From positions 1 through 64,000 of the forward strand of contig NZ_JBBUTI010000006.1 of assembly GCF_038066635.1 (NCBI RefSeq): DNA of 64,000 nt, read 5' to 3'. The DNA is from Ideonella margarita (GTDB taxonomy: Bacteria; Pseudomonadota; Gammaproteobacteria; Burkholderiales; Burkholderiaceae_C). Positions within the stretch are counted from its first letter, which is position 1. Each line of letters starts with the position of its first letter. Positions 11,553 through 23,197 of this stretch are shown here, one piece after another. The notes beneath the pieces were generated by a model. It did not search any database. It was not told the origin of the DNA and saw only the letters and a program-made list of their open reading frames with translations. A program made the position numbers and the translations under genes.

Positions 11553-12656
11553 TCAGCGGCCTCCTTGTCGAGCCGGGGCCAGCAGCAAGCCGCCGGCCTG
11601 GTCAAACACATACACCTGCGCGGGGTCGAGGTGCAGGGTGATGGCCGTGCCGATGGCGAAGTCATGCACCCCGGTCAGCTGCGCCACCACATCACCCACG
11701 GCCGTGTGCACGTGCACGAAGGTGTCGGAGCCCGACATCTCGGCCAGCTCCACCGTGCCGTTCAGGGCCACGTCGCCGGGCCGGGCATGTACCCGCACGG
11801 CGCTGGCGCGCACGCCCACACTCACCTGCCTGGAGGCGCCTGAGGGAAACTGTGCCGGCAGCACCAGGCCACCCGGCAGACGCAGGCCGGTGCCGGCGGC
11901 GTGGGCCACGTGCTCGGTCACCACCTCGGCCTCGATCAGGTTCATCGGCGGATCACTGAAGGCCCGCGCCACCCGCAGCGATGCGGGGCGGTGGAACACC
12001 TCGGCGGTCGGGCCGTATTGCAGCAATTCACCGGCGTCCATCACCGCCGTGTAGCCGCCCAGCAGCAGCGCTTCCGCCGGCTCGGTGGTGGCATAGATGA
12101 CGGTGGAATCGCCCGCGGCGAAGAGCTGGCTGAGCTCGTCACGCAGCTCTTCGCGCAGCTTGTAGTCGAGGTTCACCAGCGGCTCGTCGAGCAGCATCAG
12201 CGGTGCGTTCTTGGCCAGCGCGCGCGCCAGGGCCACCCGCTGCTGCTGGCCGCCTGACAAGGCCGCCGGCAGCCGGTCCAGGAAGATCTCGATGTGCAGC
12301 TTGGCCGCCAGCTCGCGCACGCGCTGGTCGATCTGCGCCGCGCTCTTGCCGCTGAGCTTCAGCGGCGAGGCGATGTTGTCGTACACCGTCATCGACGGGT
12401 AGTTGATGAACTGCTGGTAGACCATGGCCACGTCGCGTTCGCGCACCGGCATGCCGGTCACGTCGGCGCCGTCCACCTTCACGCGGCCGGCACTCGGCAC
12501 GTCCAGGCCGGCCATGATGCGCATCAGGCTGGTCTTGCCGGCCTGGGTGGCGCCCAGCAGCACCGTCACGGCGCCCGGCTTCGGGGCCAGGCTCATCTCG
12601 TAGAGCCAGGGCGCTGCCCCGACGCGCTTGCTGATGCCTTCGAGCGTCAGCTGCAT
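11553..12656 (-). CDS. glpS: Glycerol ABC transporter ATPase GlpS
   Basis: A 367-residue ABC ATPase with Walker A GATQAGKT, a Q-loop near VYQQF, the canonical signature LSGGQQQRVALARAL and Walker B LMLLDEP, then a MOPB-like C-terminal domain. It pairs with GlpT, whose signature is degenerate, so the two probably form one consensus and one non-consensus ATP site. Its ATG lies inside the 3' end of glpD (10-bp overlap), and glpT starts 1 bp after its stop. Confidence 0.9.
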   Translation of the reverse strand: MQLTLEGISKRVGAAPWLYEMSLAPKPGAVTVLLGATQAGKTSLMRIMAGLDVPSAGRVKVDGADVTGMPVRERDVAMVYQQFINYPSMTVYDNIASPLKLSGKSAAQIDQRVRELAAKLHIEIFLDRLPAALSGGQQQRVALARALAKNAPLMLLDEPLVNLDYKLREELRDELSQLFAAGDSTVIYATTEPAEALLLGGYTAVMDAGELLQYGPTAEVFHRPASLRVARAFSDPPMNLIEAEVVTEHVAHAAGTGLRLPGGLVLPAQFPSGASRQVSVGVRASAVRVHARPGDVALNGTVELAEMSGSDTFVHVHTAVGDVVAQLTGVHDFAIGTAITLHLDPAQVYVFDQAGGLLLAPARQGGR

Positions 12657-14260
12657 GGTGTCTCCGTCATGCGGTTCATGTCATTTGTTGGTGTTGTGGT
12701 CTTCATCCAGTCGTCCACCTGCTGGCGCTGTGCTGCGGTGTAGTGCAGCCCCAGCTTGCTGCGGCGCCAGAGCACGTCGTCGGCCGTGGTGGCCCACTCG
12801 TGCTGCTGCAGGTAGCGCAATTCGGCTTCGAACAGGCCGGGCGCCACTTCTGCACCCAGGTCGGTCAAGGCCGCGGCGGTGCCCAGCACCTCGCTGATTC
12901 GACTGCCATAAGCGCGGGCCAGTCGGTGCGCCAGCGCACGCGGCAGCCACGGGTGGCGTTGCTGCACGGCCTGCACCAGGCGCTCGAAGTCGGTGTCAGG
13001 GCGCCGTGCCGGGCCGATCCAGGCTTGCAGGTCGCCGCCGGGCAGGCTGGCGTCGTGTGTCCAGTGCGGGCGCTGGTCGCCGAGCATCAAGCCGACCTGG
13101 TCCGCCGCCTCTTCGGCCAGCTTGCGGAAGGTGGTGATCTTGCCGCCCCACACGCTCAGCAGCGGCGCGGCGGTGGTGTTCGATTCCAGCAGGTAGTCGC
13201 GGGTGACGGCGGACGGGTCGCCCGATTCGTCGTCCAGCAGCGGGCGCACGCCGGCGTAGGTCCACACCACATCGGCCGGGGTGATGGCGCGCTTGAAGTA
13301 GCGGCTGGCCTGCTCGCACAGGTAGGCCACTTCATCGGGGGCGATCTTGGCCCCGCGCGGATCGCCGTGGATCTCCTGGTCGGTGGTGCCGATCAGGGTG
13401 TAGTCCTGCTCGTAGGGAATGGCGAAGATGATCCGCTTGTCGGGGTTCTGGAAGATGTAGGCGTGGTCATGCTCGAAGCAGCGCGGCACCACGATGTGCG
13501 AGCCCTTGACCAGCCGCAGCTGCTTGGTGGCCAGGGCCTCCGCCGCCGCCGGCTTGGCCGTGCCCCGCAGGAAGCTTTCGGCCCACGGGCCCGCGGCGTT
13601 CACCAGGGCGCGGGCGCGCACCACGCGGCTCGTGCCATCGGCGCCTTCGAGCACGGCGTTCCAGCCGGTGGCCGTGCGCTGTGCACTGGCGCAGCGGGTG
13701 CGGGTGAACAGCTGCGCGCCACGCTGGCGCGCATCGATGGCGTTGAGCACGACGAGGCGGGCGTCGTCCACCCAGCCGTCGGAATAGATGAAGCCGCGGC
13801 GGTAGCGGTCGTGCAGCGGCTGGCCCACCGGGTGGGTGCGCAGGTTCACGCCTTGCGAGCCCGGCAAGACTTCACGGCGCGCCAGGTGGTCGTACAGGAA
13901 GATGCCCAGGCGGATCATCCAGGCCGGGCGCATCGACGGGTCGTGCGGCATCACGAAGCGCAGCGGCCACATGATGTGCGGGGCGCTCTTCAGCAGCACT
14001 TCGCGTTCCTGCAGCGCCTTGCGCACCAGCGAGAACTCGTAGTACTCGAGGTAGCGCAGGCCACCGTGGATCAGCTTCGTCGACGAGGACGAGGTGTGGG
14101 CCGCCAGATCGTCCTGCTCGGCCAGCACCACGCGCCAGCCTCGGCCGGCCAGGTCACGCGCAATGCCGGCGCCATTGATGCCGCCACCGACGACGAGCAC
14201 GTCGCAGTCAAGGTCGGGCAAAGGCTGGGGCGCAGCCGTGTGGGGCGCTTCGGTGTGCAA
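12647..14260 (-). CDS. glpD: Aerobic glycerol-3-phosphate dehydrogenase GlpD
   Basis: An FAD enzyme of 537 residues that oxidises glycerol 3-phosphate to dihydroxyacetone phosphate and passes electrons to ubiquinone at the inner membrane. The N-terminal dinucleotide motif is VLVVGGGINGAGIARDLAGRG; later motifs include SSSTKLIHGGLRYLEYYEF, VNAAGPWAES and the C-terminal DDVLWRRSKLGL. I place the start at the TTG at 14260 because CAGGAG lies five bases upstream. The frame stays open to a TTG at 14347, but that extension is Lys/Glu-rich, unlike the family, and runs into the operator-like region. It is first in the seven-gene glycerol operon and overlaps glpS by 10 bp. Confidence 0.92.
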   Translation of the reverse strand: MHTEAPHTAAPQPLPDLDCDVLVVGGGINGAGIARDLAGRGWRVVLAEQDDLAAHTSSSSTKLIHGGLRYLEYYEFSLVRKALQEREVLLKSAPHIMWPLRFVMPHDPSMRPAWMIRLGIFLYDHLARREVLPGSQGVNLRTHPVGQPLHDRYRRGFIYSDGWVDDARLVVLNAIDARQRGAQLFTRTRCASAQRTATGWNAVLEGADGTSRVVRARALVNAAGPWAESFLRGTAKPAAAEALATKQLRLVKGSHIVVPRCFEHDHAYIFQNPDKRIIFAIPYEQDYTLIGTTDQEIHGDPRGAKIAPDEVAYLCEQASRYFKRAITPADVVWTYAGVRPLLDDESGDPSAVTRDYLLESNTTAAPLLSVWGGKITTFRKLAEEAADQVGLMLGDQRPHWTHDASLPGGDLQAWIGPARRPDTDFERLVQAVQQRHPWLPRALAHRLARAYGSRISEVLGTAAALTDLGAEVAPGLFEAELRYLQQHEWATTADDVLWRRSKLGLHYTAAQRQQVDDWMKTTTPTNDMNRMTETPCS

Positions 14261-14313
14261 GCGGGTCTCCTGGGTTGAATCGAGCCGGAATTGTCTCGGC
14301 TCTTGATCTTCTT

Positions 14314-14382
14314 TTTTCGTTTTATCCCAATAAATGTTCGTTTGCAATGGGTGTTTCGATCATTCGTTTTCGTTTTGATTCG
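14314..14382. promoter_or_regulatory. Candidate GlpR operator cluster between glpD and glpR
   Basis: Six TTCG cores occur in 69 bp (at 14316, 14337, 14355, 14363, 14369 and 14379), within contexts such as AATGTTCGTTT and ATTCGTTTTCGTTTTG. The E. coli GlpR half-site is of the form ATGTTCG. This AT-rich region lies between the divergent glpD operon and glpR-glpK. It is well placed for a DeoR-family repressor controlling both directions; the binding itself is inferred. Confidence 0.6.
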
Positions 14383-14420
14383 GATTAGGCTGCATCCAGC
14401 GCCAGCCACAATCACGTCCC

Positions 14421-15185
14421 ATGACCCCGAACCCCCGCCAATCCGAACTGCTTGATGCCGTGCGCGCACAGGGTGCGCAGAGCGTGGAAGCCCTGGCCGA
14501 GCGATTCGGCGTGACGCTGCAAACCGTGCGGCGCGACGTGAAGCTGCTGGCCGAGGCCGGCCTGCTGGCGCGCTTTCACGGCGGCGTGCGGGTGCCCACC
14601 TCCACCACCGAGAACATCGCCTACCGCCAGCGCGAAGCGCTGAACGCCGAGGGCAAGCAGCGCATCGCCAAGGCCATCGCGGCGCAGGTGCCCGACGGCT
14701 CCTCGCTCCTGATCAACCTGGGCACCACCACCGAGGCCGTGGCCCGTGAGCTGCTGCAGCACAAGGGCCTGCGCGTCATCACGAACAACCTGAACGTGGC
14801 CGCCATCCTGGCCGACAACCCCGAGTGCGAAGTCATCGTGACCGGCGGCGTGGTGCGCCACCGCGACCGCGGCATCGTCGGGGAGGCCGCGGTCGAGTTC
14901 ATCCGCCAGTTCAAGGTCGACATCGGCATCATCGGCATCTCGGGCATCGAAGCCGACGGCACCCTGCGCGACTATGACTACCGCGAGGTGCAGGTGGCCC
15001 GCGCCATCATCGAGCAGAGCCGTCAGACCTGGCTGGCCACCGACCACGGCAAGTTCAACCGGCCGGCGATGGTGGAGGTGGCGCACATCGCCCAGATCGA
15101 CGTGCTGTTCACCGACGCCGCACCGCCCGCCCCCTTCCCAGGCCTGCTGGTGGATGCCGGCGTGCAGCTCGAAGTGAGCGCATAA
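14421..15185 (+). CDS. glpR: DeoR-family glycerol regulon repressor GlpR
   Basis: A 254-residue DeoR-type repressor, close in length to E. coli GlpR. The N-terminal winged helix reads RQSELLDAVRAQG...VEALAERFGVTLQTVRRDVKLL (about residues 6-45), followed by LARFHGGVRVP. The C-terminal sensor fold carries LLINLGTTTEAVA, ITNNLNVA, TGGVVRHRDRGIVG and DYDYREVQVARAI, the conserved ligand-pocket elements. GlpR proteins are released from DNA by glycerol 3-phosphate. It is divergent from glpD and 50 bp upstream of glpK, which it is probably cotranscribed with. The operator cluster lies just upstream. Confidence 0.94.
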   Translation: MTPNPRQSELLDAVRAQGAQSVEALAERFGVTLQTVRRDVKLLAEAGLLARFHGGVRVPTSTTENIAYRQREALNAEGKQRIAKAIAAQVPDGSSLLINLGTTTEAVARELLQHKGLRVITNNLNVAAILADNPECEVIVTGGVVRHRDRGIVGEAAVEFIRQFKVDIGIIGISGIEADGTLRDYDYREVQVARAIIEQSRQTWLATDHGKFNRPAMVEVAHIAQIDVLFTDAAPPAPFPGLLVDAGVQLEVSA

Positions 15186-15235
15186 GTTCCGATCCTCGAT
15201 CCTCGATTCCCGTCTGACGTCTTTGCGGAGTCCGC

Positions 15236-16725
<1,490 letters not shown>

Positions 16726-16729
<4 letters not shown>

Positions 16730-17193
16730 ACCGCGCCGGGTTCCACGGGCGCCGCCGGCAGCGCCGCGCTGAGATAAGCCTGCAGGAACTCCGGCGGCAT
16801 GCGGCGCGCCCGCCCGCTGCCCAGCTCGATGCAGACCAGGTCCCAGCGGCCGCGCAGCACGGTGGCGCCGTCGCTGCGGCGCAGCAGCTGGAAGCAGCGC
16901 TCCATGCGCAGCTTGCCGTCGCCCGGCAGCAGCCAGGTGCCCAGCGTCAGCGCCTCGCCCAGCAGCGCAGGCAGCAGATGGTCGTAGTGCGCCTGCCGGA
17001 TCGCCATCGCGCGGTCCAGCCGCTGGTAGTCCGCCAGCGTCAGCCCGAGCGCCGCTGAATGCGCCCAGGCCACGCGCTCGCACCACTGCACATACACCGC
17101 GTTGTTGGTGTGGTTCAGGCCGTCGATGTGCGCCGGCTCGGGCGTCACGTCCAGCGTAAAGGGGTCGGGGTGGTCCCAGGGGAGTGTGGTCAC
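16726..17193 (-). CDS. Hotdog-fold (4HBT, YbgC-like) acyl-CoA thioesterase
   Basis: A 155-residue single-hotdog thioesterase. The N-terminal catalytic region reads PAHIDGLNHTNNAVYVQWCERVAW, close to the 4HBT/YbgC pattern of an acidic residue near the active-site helix. The start is taken as the GTG at 17193 with AAGGAC nine bases upstream, which gives the usual length; an open frame extends about 90 codons further but is low-complexity and unlike the family. The acyl-CoA substrate is unknown. It converges on glpK and shares the stop region with it. Confidence 0.82.
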
Positions 17194-17301
17194 GGCAAAG
17201 GGGTCCTTGGCTTGAGCCGCGATGTTAGTGGCCCGGCCAGCGGCGATAGACTGCTGCGCTGCCACCTCAGCTGTTGTCGACCGCTGTTCTCCCGAGTCGC
17301 A

Positions 17302-17333
17302 CTTCCGCGTCGTTCTTCCGCGTCGTTCTTCCG
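17302..17333. repeat. 13-bp tandem repeat (about 2.5 copies)
   Basis: The unit CTTCCGCGTCGTT is repeated at 17302-17314 and 17315-17327 and followed by CTTCCG, just upstream of the PAP2 gene. It is in the 163-bp gap between divergent genes. No function is evident; slippage is the simplest origin. Confidence 0.6.
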
Positions 17334-17356
17334 AATTCCACTCCACGTTGTCTGTC

Positions 17357-18064
17357 ATGCCCGCTGCCCTGCCCACCTCCCCCGCCCGGCTCACCCTGTG
17401 GCATGCCGTGCTCATTCCGGGGGCGATGGTGGCCGTGGCCCAGTGGGCGGCCAGCAGCGGCACTGACATGAATCTGGCTGCGCGCTACTTCGACGTGGCC
17501 TCCGGCGGGTTTCCGGTTCGTGACGCCTGGTGGGCCGAGCAGTTCGTGCACAAGTTCTGCAAGAACGTGCTGCTGCTGCTCTGGCTGGGCCTGATGGTGG
17601 CCGCACTCGCGGCACCGAAGGTGGCCCGGCTGAAGCCGCACCGCCGCACCCTGTGGCTGACGGTGGCGGCCATGGGCCTGGGGCCGACGCTGGTGACGCT
17701 GCTGAAGGATATCAACACCCACGTCTGCCCCTGGGACCTGAAGCAATTTGGGGGTGAGGCCGAGTTCAGCGCCCGCTGGTGGGTGTCCCGGGCCGAGGCG
17801 GGCCGTTGCTTCCCCGGTGGCCATGCGGCCGGCGGCTTCAGCCTGATCGCCCTGTTTTTTGGCGCCCGCCTGATGGGCTGGCCGCGCGCGGCCTGGGCGG
17901 CCCTGGTGCTCACGCTGCTGGTGGGCGGTCTGTTCAGCCAGGTACGCATGATGCAGGGGGCTCACTTCCTGAGCCACAACCTGTGGTCGGCCGCCATCGA
18001 CTGGTGGGCAGCCTTTGCCGTGTTCGCGCCAGCGCTGTTCAGCGCGGCCCGTACATCGCGCTGA
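17357..18064 (+). CDS. PAP2-superfamily membrane phosphatase
   Basis: A 235-residue inner-membrane protein with about five to six membrane segments and a variant PAP2 phosphatase signature. The signature comprises KDINTHVCPWDL (variant of KX6RP), FPGGHAAGG (variant of PSGH) and the C-terminal SQVRMMQGAHFLSHNLWS (SRX5HX3D region, with Gln for Ser-Arg spacing and Asn for Asp). Members dephosphorylate lipid phosphates such as undecaprenyl pyrophosphate or lipid A. The Asp-to-Asn change in motif 3 is typical of some LpxE/PgpB-like branches, so activity is likely but not certain. The start at 17357 lies before the first hydrophobic region. The 3' end overlaps the convergent acyl-CoA ligase gene by 26 bp. 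Confidence 0.8.
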   Translation: MPAALPTSPARLTLWHAVLIPGAMVAVAQWAASSGTDMNLAARYFDVASGGFPVRDAWWAEQFVHKFCKNVLLLLWLGLMVAALAAPKVARLKPHRRTLWLTVAAMGLGPTLVTLLKDINTHVCPWDLKQFGGEAEFSARWWVSRAEAGRCFPGGHAAGGFSLIALFFGARLMGWPRAAWAALVLTLLVGGLFSQVRMMQGAHFLSHNLWSAAIDWWAAFAVFAPALFSAARTSR

Positions 18065-19907
18065 GTTCCGCCTCGAAGCGCGCCTGCAGGTTCAGACGCT
18101 TGAGCTTCAGCGTCGGCGTCATCATCGTGTTTTCGATGGTCCACGGCTCCAGGCTCAACACCACCGCACGCGGCTGCGCATACCGCGGAAAGTGCGTGGT
18201 GGCTGCGGCCATGCGGGCCAGCGCCGCCTGCCGCGCCTTCGGGTGCGCCAGGTTGGTTTCGTCCAGCGGGTTCAGGTCGAGGCTGGCGGCCATCCGCTGC
18301 CACTCGGCGCGGTTGAGCACCACGACCGCGCCGATGAAGGGCTTGTTCTCGCCGACCACGAAGGCCTGCTCGAACAGGCCGTCGCTGCAGATGGCCAGTT
18401 CCAGGTCCACCGGCGGAATCTTTTCGCCCGTGGAGGTGACGATGATTTCCTTGATGCGGCCGCGGATGTAGATGCGCCCGTCGATGATCTCGGCCTGGTC
18501 GCCGGTCGACATCCAGCCGTCGGCGCTGAGCACCCTGGCGGTGTCTTCCGGCCGCGCCCAGTAGCCCTTCATCACGCTGGGGCCGGCCACCTGCAGTTCG
18601 CGGTTCTCGCCGATGCGCACCCGCACGCCGTCCAGCGCGCGGCCGACGCAGGCGGGGTCGTTGTCATCGAGTCCGTTCACCGCCACCACGGGCGAGGTTT
18701 CGGTCATGCCGTAGCCCTGCAGCAGCGGCAGGCCCAGGCCCAGAAACGCCCGGGCGATGGCTGGCGGCAAGGGCGCACCACCGCTCACCGCCACCCGCAC
18801 CTGGCCGCCGAAGCGGGCCAGCACCGGCCGAGCCAGCACGGCTTGCAGCACGGGCCACAACGCACGGTCGTACCAGCGGTGGGCATCACCCGGCTCCAGC
18901 GGCAAGTCCTGGGCCGCGCGGAAGCGGCGCCAGCCGATCGACTGCGTCAGCGCCATCAGCCGCGCCTTGAGGCCGGTGGTGCCCAGCGCCTCCTGCAGCT
19001 TGGCGTGCACCCGCTCATAGATGCGCGGCACGGAGATCAGCACCGTCGGGCGCTGGGTCAGCAGGTCTTCCGACAACTCGGCCACCGAACGCGCATAGGC
19101 CACGCAGCTGCCCGATGCAATCGGCAGGTAGTAGCCCGCCGTGCGCTCGAAGGTGTGCGAGAGCGGCAGGAAAGACAGGAAGCGGTCTTCCGGTGTCGGG
19201 CGCACGCGCGCCATCACCTGCATCACGTTCGCCACCACGTTCGCGTGGGTCAGCATCACGCCCTTGGGCTTGCCGGTGGTGCCGCTGGTGTAGACGATGG
19301 CGGCCAGGTCATCCCCCGACGGCCCGGAGAGGTGCGCCGACGGCATCGACACCGCCAGCCACATGGCCAGTGGCACGACCGGCACGCCTTCGGTGGGCAG
19401 CCCGGCCACGGCGTCGGGGCCTTGCCAGTTGCCCACCACCACCACGGCACGCAGGGCCGGCAGCGTGGCGCCGGTGGCGGCAATCGCCTCCCACTGGCTG
19501 CGCTGCTGCACCACCAGCACCGAGGCCTGGCAATCGGCCAGGATGTAGGCGATGCTGGCCGGGTTGTCGATGGCGTGCAGTGGCACCGGCACACCACCCA
19601 GCGCCAGCGTGGCCTGGTCCATGGTCATCGCATCAATGCCGTTGGGCAGGAGGATGGCGACGCGGGCGCCACGCGGCAGCTGCTGCGCCGCCAAGCCATC
19701 GCGCCAGCGCATCACGCGCTGGCCCACCTCGGACCAGGTCATCGACAACCAGCGGCCCGACGAGACGTCGAACTGCCGATACGCCTCGGCGTCGGGGGTG
19801 AGCGAAATGCGCGCTGCCAGCAACTCGGGCAGGGTGTGCACTTCGGAAAACGGCGCGGGAGGCGAGAACATGGACGCAATCAGCAAGGGGCTCGGGAGCG
19901 GCATCAT
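18039..19907 (-). CDS. AMP-forming long-chain acyl-CoA synthetase
   Basis: A 622-residue adenylate-forming enzyme that activates a fatty acid with ATP and CoA. The P-loop is IVYTSGTTGKPKGVMLTH (about residues 191-208). Later motifs include SGGAPLPPAIARAF, LLQGYGMTETSPVVAVN, the ATP-binding MSTGDQAEI and the hinge RIKEIIVTSTGEKIPP. It belongs to the FACS/bubblegum-like long-chain group by motif style. Two candidate starts exist, ATG at 19907 and ATG 12 codons later; neither has a strong ribosome site. It is transcribed alone, divergent from dbpA. Confidence 0.9.
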   Translation of the reverse strand: MMPLPSPLLIASMFSPPAPFSEVHTLPELLAARISLTPDAEAYRQFDVSSGRWLSMTWSEVGQRVMRWRDGLAAQQLPRGARVAILLPNGIDAMTMDQATLALGGVPVPLHAIDNPASIAYILADCQASVLVVQQRSQWEAIAATGATLPALRAVVVVGNWQGPDAVAGLPTEGVPVVPLAMWLAVSMPSAHLSGPSGDDLAAIVYTSGTTGKPKGVMLTHANVVANVMQVMARVRPTPEDRFLSFLPLSHTFERTAGYYLPIASGSCVAYARSVAELSEDLLTQRPTVLISVPRIYERVHAKLQEALGTTGLKARLMALTQSIGWRRFRAAQDLPLEPGDAHRWYDRALWPVLQAVLARPVLARFGGQVRVAVSGGAPLPPAIARAFLGLGLPLLQGYGMTETSPVVAVNGLDDNDPACVGRALDGVRVRIGENRELQVAGPSVMKGYWARPEDTARVLSADGWMSTGDQAEIIDGRIYIRGRIKEIIVTSTGEKIPPVDLELAICSDGLFEQAFVVGENKPFIGAVVVLNRAEWQRMAASLDLNPLDETNLAHPKARQAALARMAAATTHFPRYAQPRAVVLSLEPWTIENTMMTPTLKLKRLNLQARFEAELSAMYGPR

Positions 19908-20044
19908 GCCCGCCGAAGCTGCGCAAGCCCATCCTGCGCGCTAGGGCGCGGCCTCTAACGCAAAAAGCCCGCTGACCAAGCGTGCGCAACTGCACATCTG
20001 CACGTGGCGCTGGCTCCTGAGAGCCACACCCCGGATAATCCCGC

Positions 20045-21505
<1,461 letters not shown>

Positions 21506-21620
21506 CGCCTTTTTCAAGCGCTCACATTTGGCGGGGCCGGAGACACTGCGAAGCACAGATACTGTGATTTCGCAGCCAGCCCGCCCTTGCGGCGGCATCG
21601 TCCCTCACGCGGCCAGCCCC

Positions 21621-23165
21621 ATGATCCGATCCAACGCGCTCCCCCGGCGTCTGAAGCAGCGGCTGTCCGCGCTGTGTCTGCACACCCGATTCACCCGCCT
21701 GCTGCAGGCCACGGCCTTGGCCGCGCTCACCGGCCTGGCGGCTTGTGGCGGCGGTGGTGGTGGCAGCACCAGCACCGCCACGGCGGGTGAAACCACCAAC
21801 CAGCCTGCGCCCACGACGCCGGACACGGGCTCAGGCTCCAGCTCGGGTTCCGGTTCAGGCTCCAGCACCACCGGCGCCACCTATGTGGTGGGCGGCAGTG
21901 CCGATCTGCCCACGGGCGCCACCCGCGTGGCCCAACTCACCGATGTGCCCTGGGCCAGCCTGCCCGTGGGCAGCCTGGTCATCGTCTCGGCCGGTACCTA
22001 TGCGGGGCCCGTCACCATCAATGCACAAGGCAGCGCCAGCGCGCCCATCGTGGTGCGGGCCGCCGACAGCGCGAATCTGCCAATCGTCACCAACAGCGTC
22101 GATGTGCAAGGCGCCGGCTGGGTGCAGATCAGCGGGCTGAGCGTGCGCGCCCCGACCTGGGCGGGTTTTGTCGTCCGCCGAGGCAGCCACGACATCCGCA
22201 TCAGTGATTCGATCGTGCGCAACGCACCGATCGGCTTCGATGTTTCCGATGGCGCCGGCACCGGCCTGGTCATTGCCAACAACCTCGTCGAGGACACGGC
22301 CACGCAGGGCATCGGCGTGAGCACCAATGCCGTGGCCGGCAACCCGAACATCATCAGCGGCAACACCGTGCGGCGCAGCGGCCAGCACGGCATGGAGATC
22401 CGCGGCAACTGGTGGTTGATCGAGCACAACAATGTCAGCCGCAGCGGCCTGGCCATCGGCGGCGCCTCGGGCATTCATTTGTGGGCGTCGTCGGCCACCG
22501 ACGATGCGGGTGACCACAACACGATCCGCTACAACCTGAGCTTCGACAACGTCGACACGCTGGCCCACGACGGCAACGGCATCCAGATCGACCAATGGTG
22601 CGACGGCAATACCGTGGCCTGGAACATGGCCTGGGGCAATGACGGCGCCGGCATCATCATCTACGACGGCAACGACAACCGCGTGATGGGCAACACCTTG
22701 CGCGGCAACGGCCTGGACAGCGGCGGCACGCACGGCGGCCTGGGTGAATTGATCATCGCCGGCTCGCCCGCGCTGGACCGCACCAGCGGCAACCAGGTGT
22801 GGAACAACATCGCCGTGTCCACCCGCAGCGCGGTGCCTGCGATGTGGGTCGACGGCCGTGCCTGGAACAACAGCAATGTGCTCGGCCCGAACTGGCTGCA
22901 CCACACCGCCGGCGGCACCCACCTGCGCTGGGCCGACAACGCCAATCACAACAGCGCGGCGGCCATCAACAGCGTCACCGGCACCAGCGGCAACCTCGTG
23001 GAGGCGCCGCAATTCAGCAACGCGGCGGCACCAGCCAGCGGCGGCTGGCGGCTCACCACGGCGCCCACCTTGAGCGGCACCGCCATGGTGGGTGACTCCG
23101 ACTTCGGTGGCACCGTGGGCGTGGCCGGCATGCGCTGGTTCGGCGCCTACTTCAGCACGCCCTGA
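21621..23165 (+). CDS. Right-handed parallel beta-helix lipoprotein
   Basis: A 514-residue exported lipoprotein. The lipobox is LAAC, followed by six Gly, a Ser/Thr/Pro-rich linker and a Gly-Ser tract (GSGSSSGSGSGSS). The rest (about residues 90-510) is a parallel beta-helix with recurrent short strands such as GLVIANNLVEDTATQG, ISGNTVRRSGQHG and IIIYDGNDNRVMGNTLRGNG, the pattern of NosD/pectate-lyase-like proteins. The likely role is binding or cleaving a polysaccharide at the cell surface; no catalytic residues can be assigned. The start is taken at ATG 21621, before the positively charged n-region; an in-frame start at 21528 is less likely. It is a single gene. Confidence 0.85.
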   Translation: MIRSNALPRRLKQRLSALCLHTRFTRLLQATALAALTGLAACGGGGGGSTSTATAGETTNQPAPTTPDTGSGSSSGSGSGSSTTGATYVVGGSADLPTGATRVAQLTDVPWASLPVGSLVIVSAGTYAGPVTINAQGSASAPIVVRAADSANLPIVTNSVDVQGAGWVQISGLSVRAPTWAGFVVRRGSHDIRISDSIVRNAPIGFDVSDGAGTGLVIANNLVEDTATQGIGVSTNAVAGNPNIISGNTVRRSGQHGMEIRGNWWLIEHNNVSRSGLAIGGASGIHLWASSATDDAGDHNTIRYNLSFDNVDTLAHDGNGIQIDQWCDGNTVAWNMAWGNDGAGIIIYDGNDNRVMGNTLRGNGLDSGGTHGGLGELIIAGSPALDRTSGNQVWNNIAVSTRSAVPAMWVDGRAWNNSNVLGPNWLHHTAGGTHLRWADNANHNSAAAINSVTGTSGNLVEAPQFSNAAAPASGGWRLTTAPTLSGTAMVGDSDFGGTVGVAGMRWFGAYFSTP

Positions 23166-23197
23166 ACACGCAGGGGTGTGGCACCTACACTGGTGCC

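Noticed and set aside
14261..14347. Upstream TTG start for glpD.
   Set aside because: No ribosome site, non-family Lys/Glu-rich extension, and overlap with operator-like TTCG motifs; CAGGAG before 14260 fits better.
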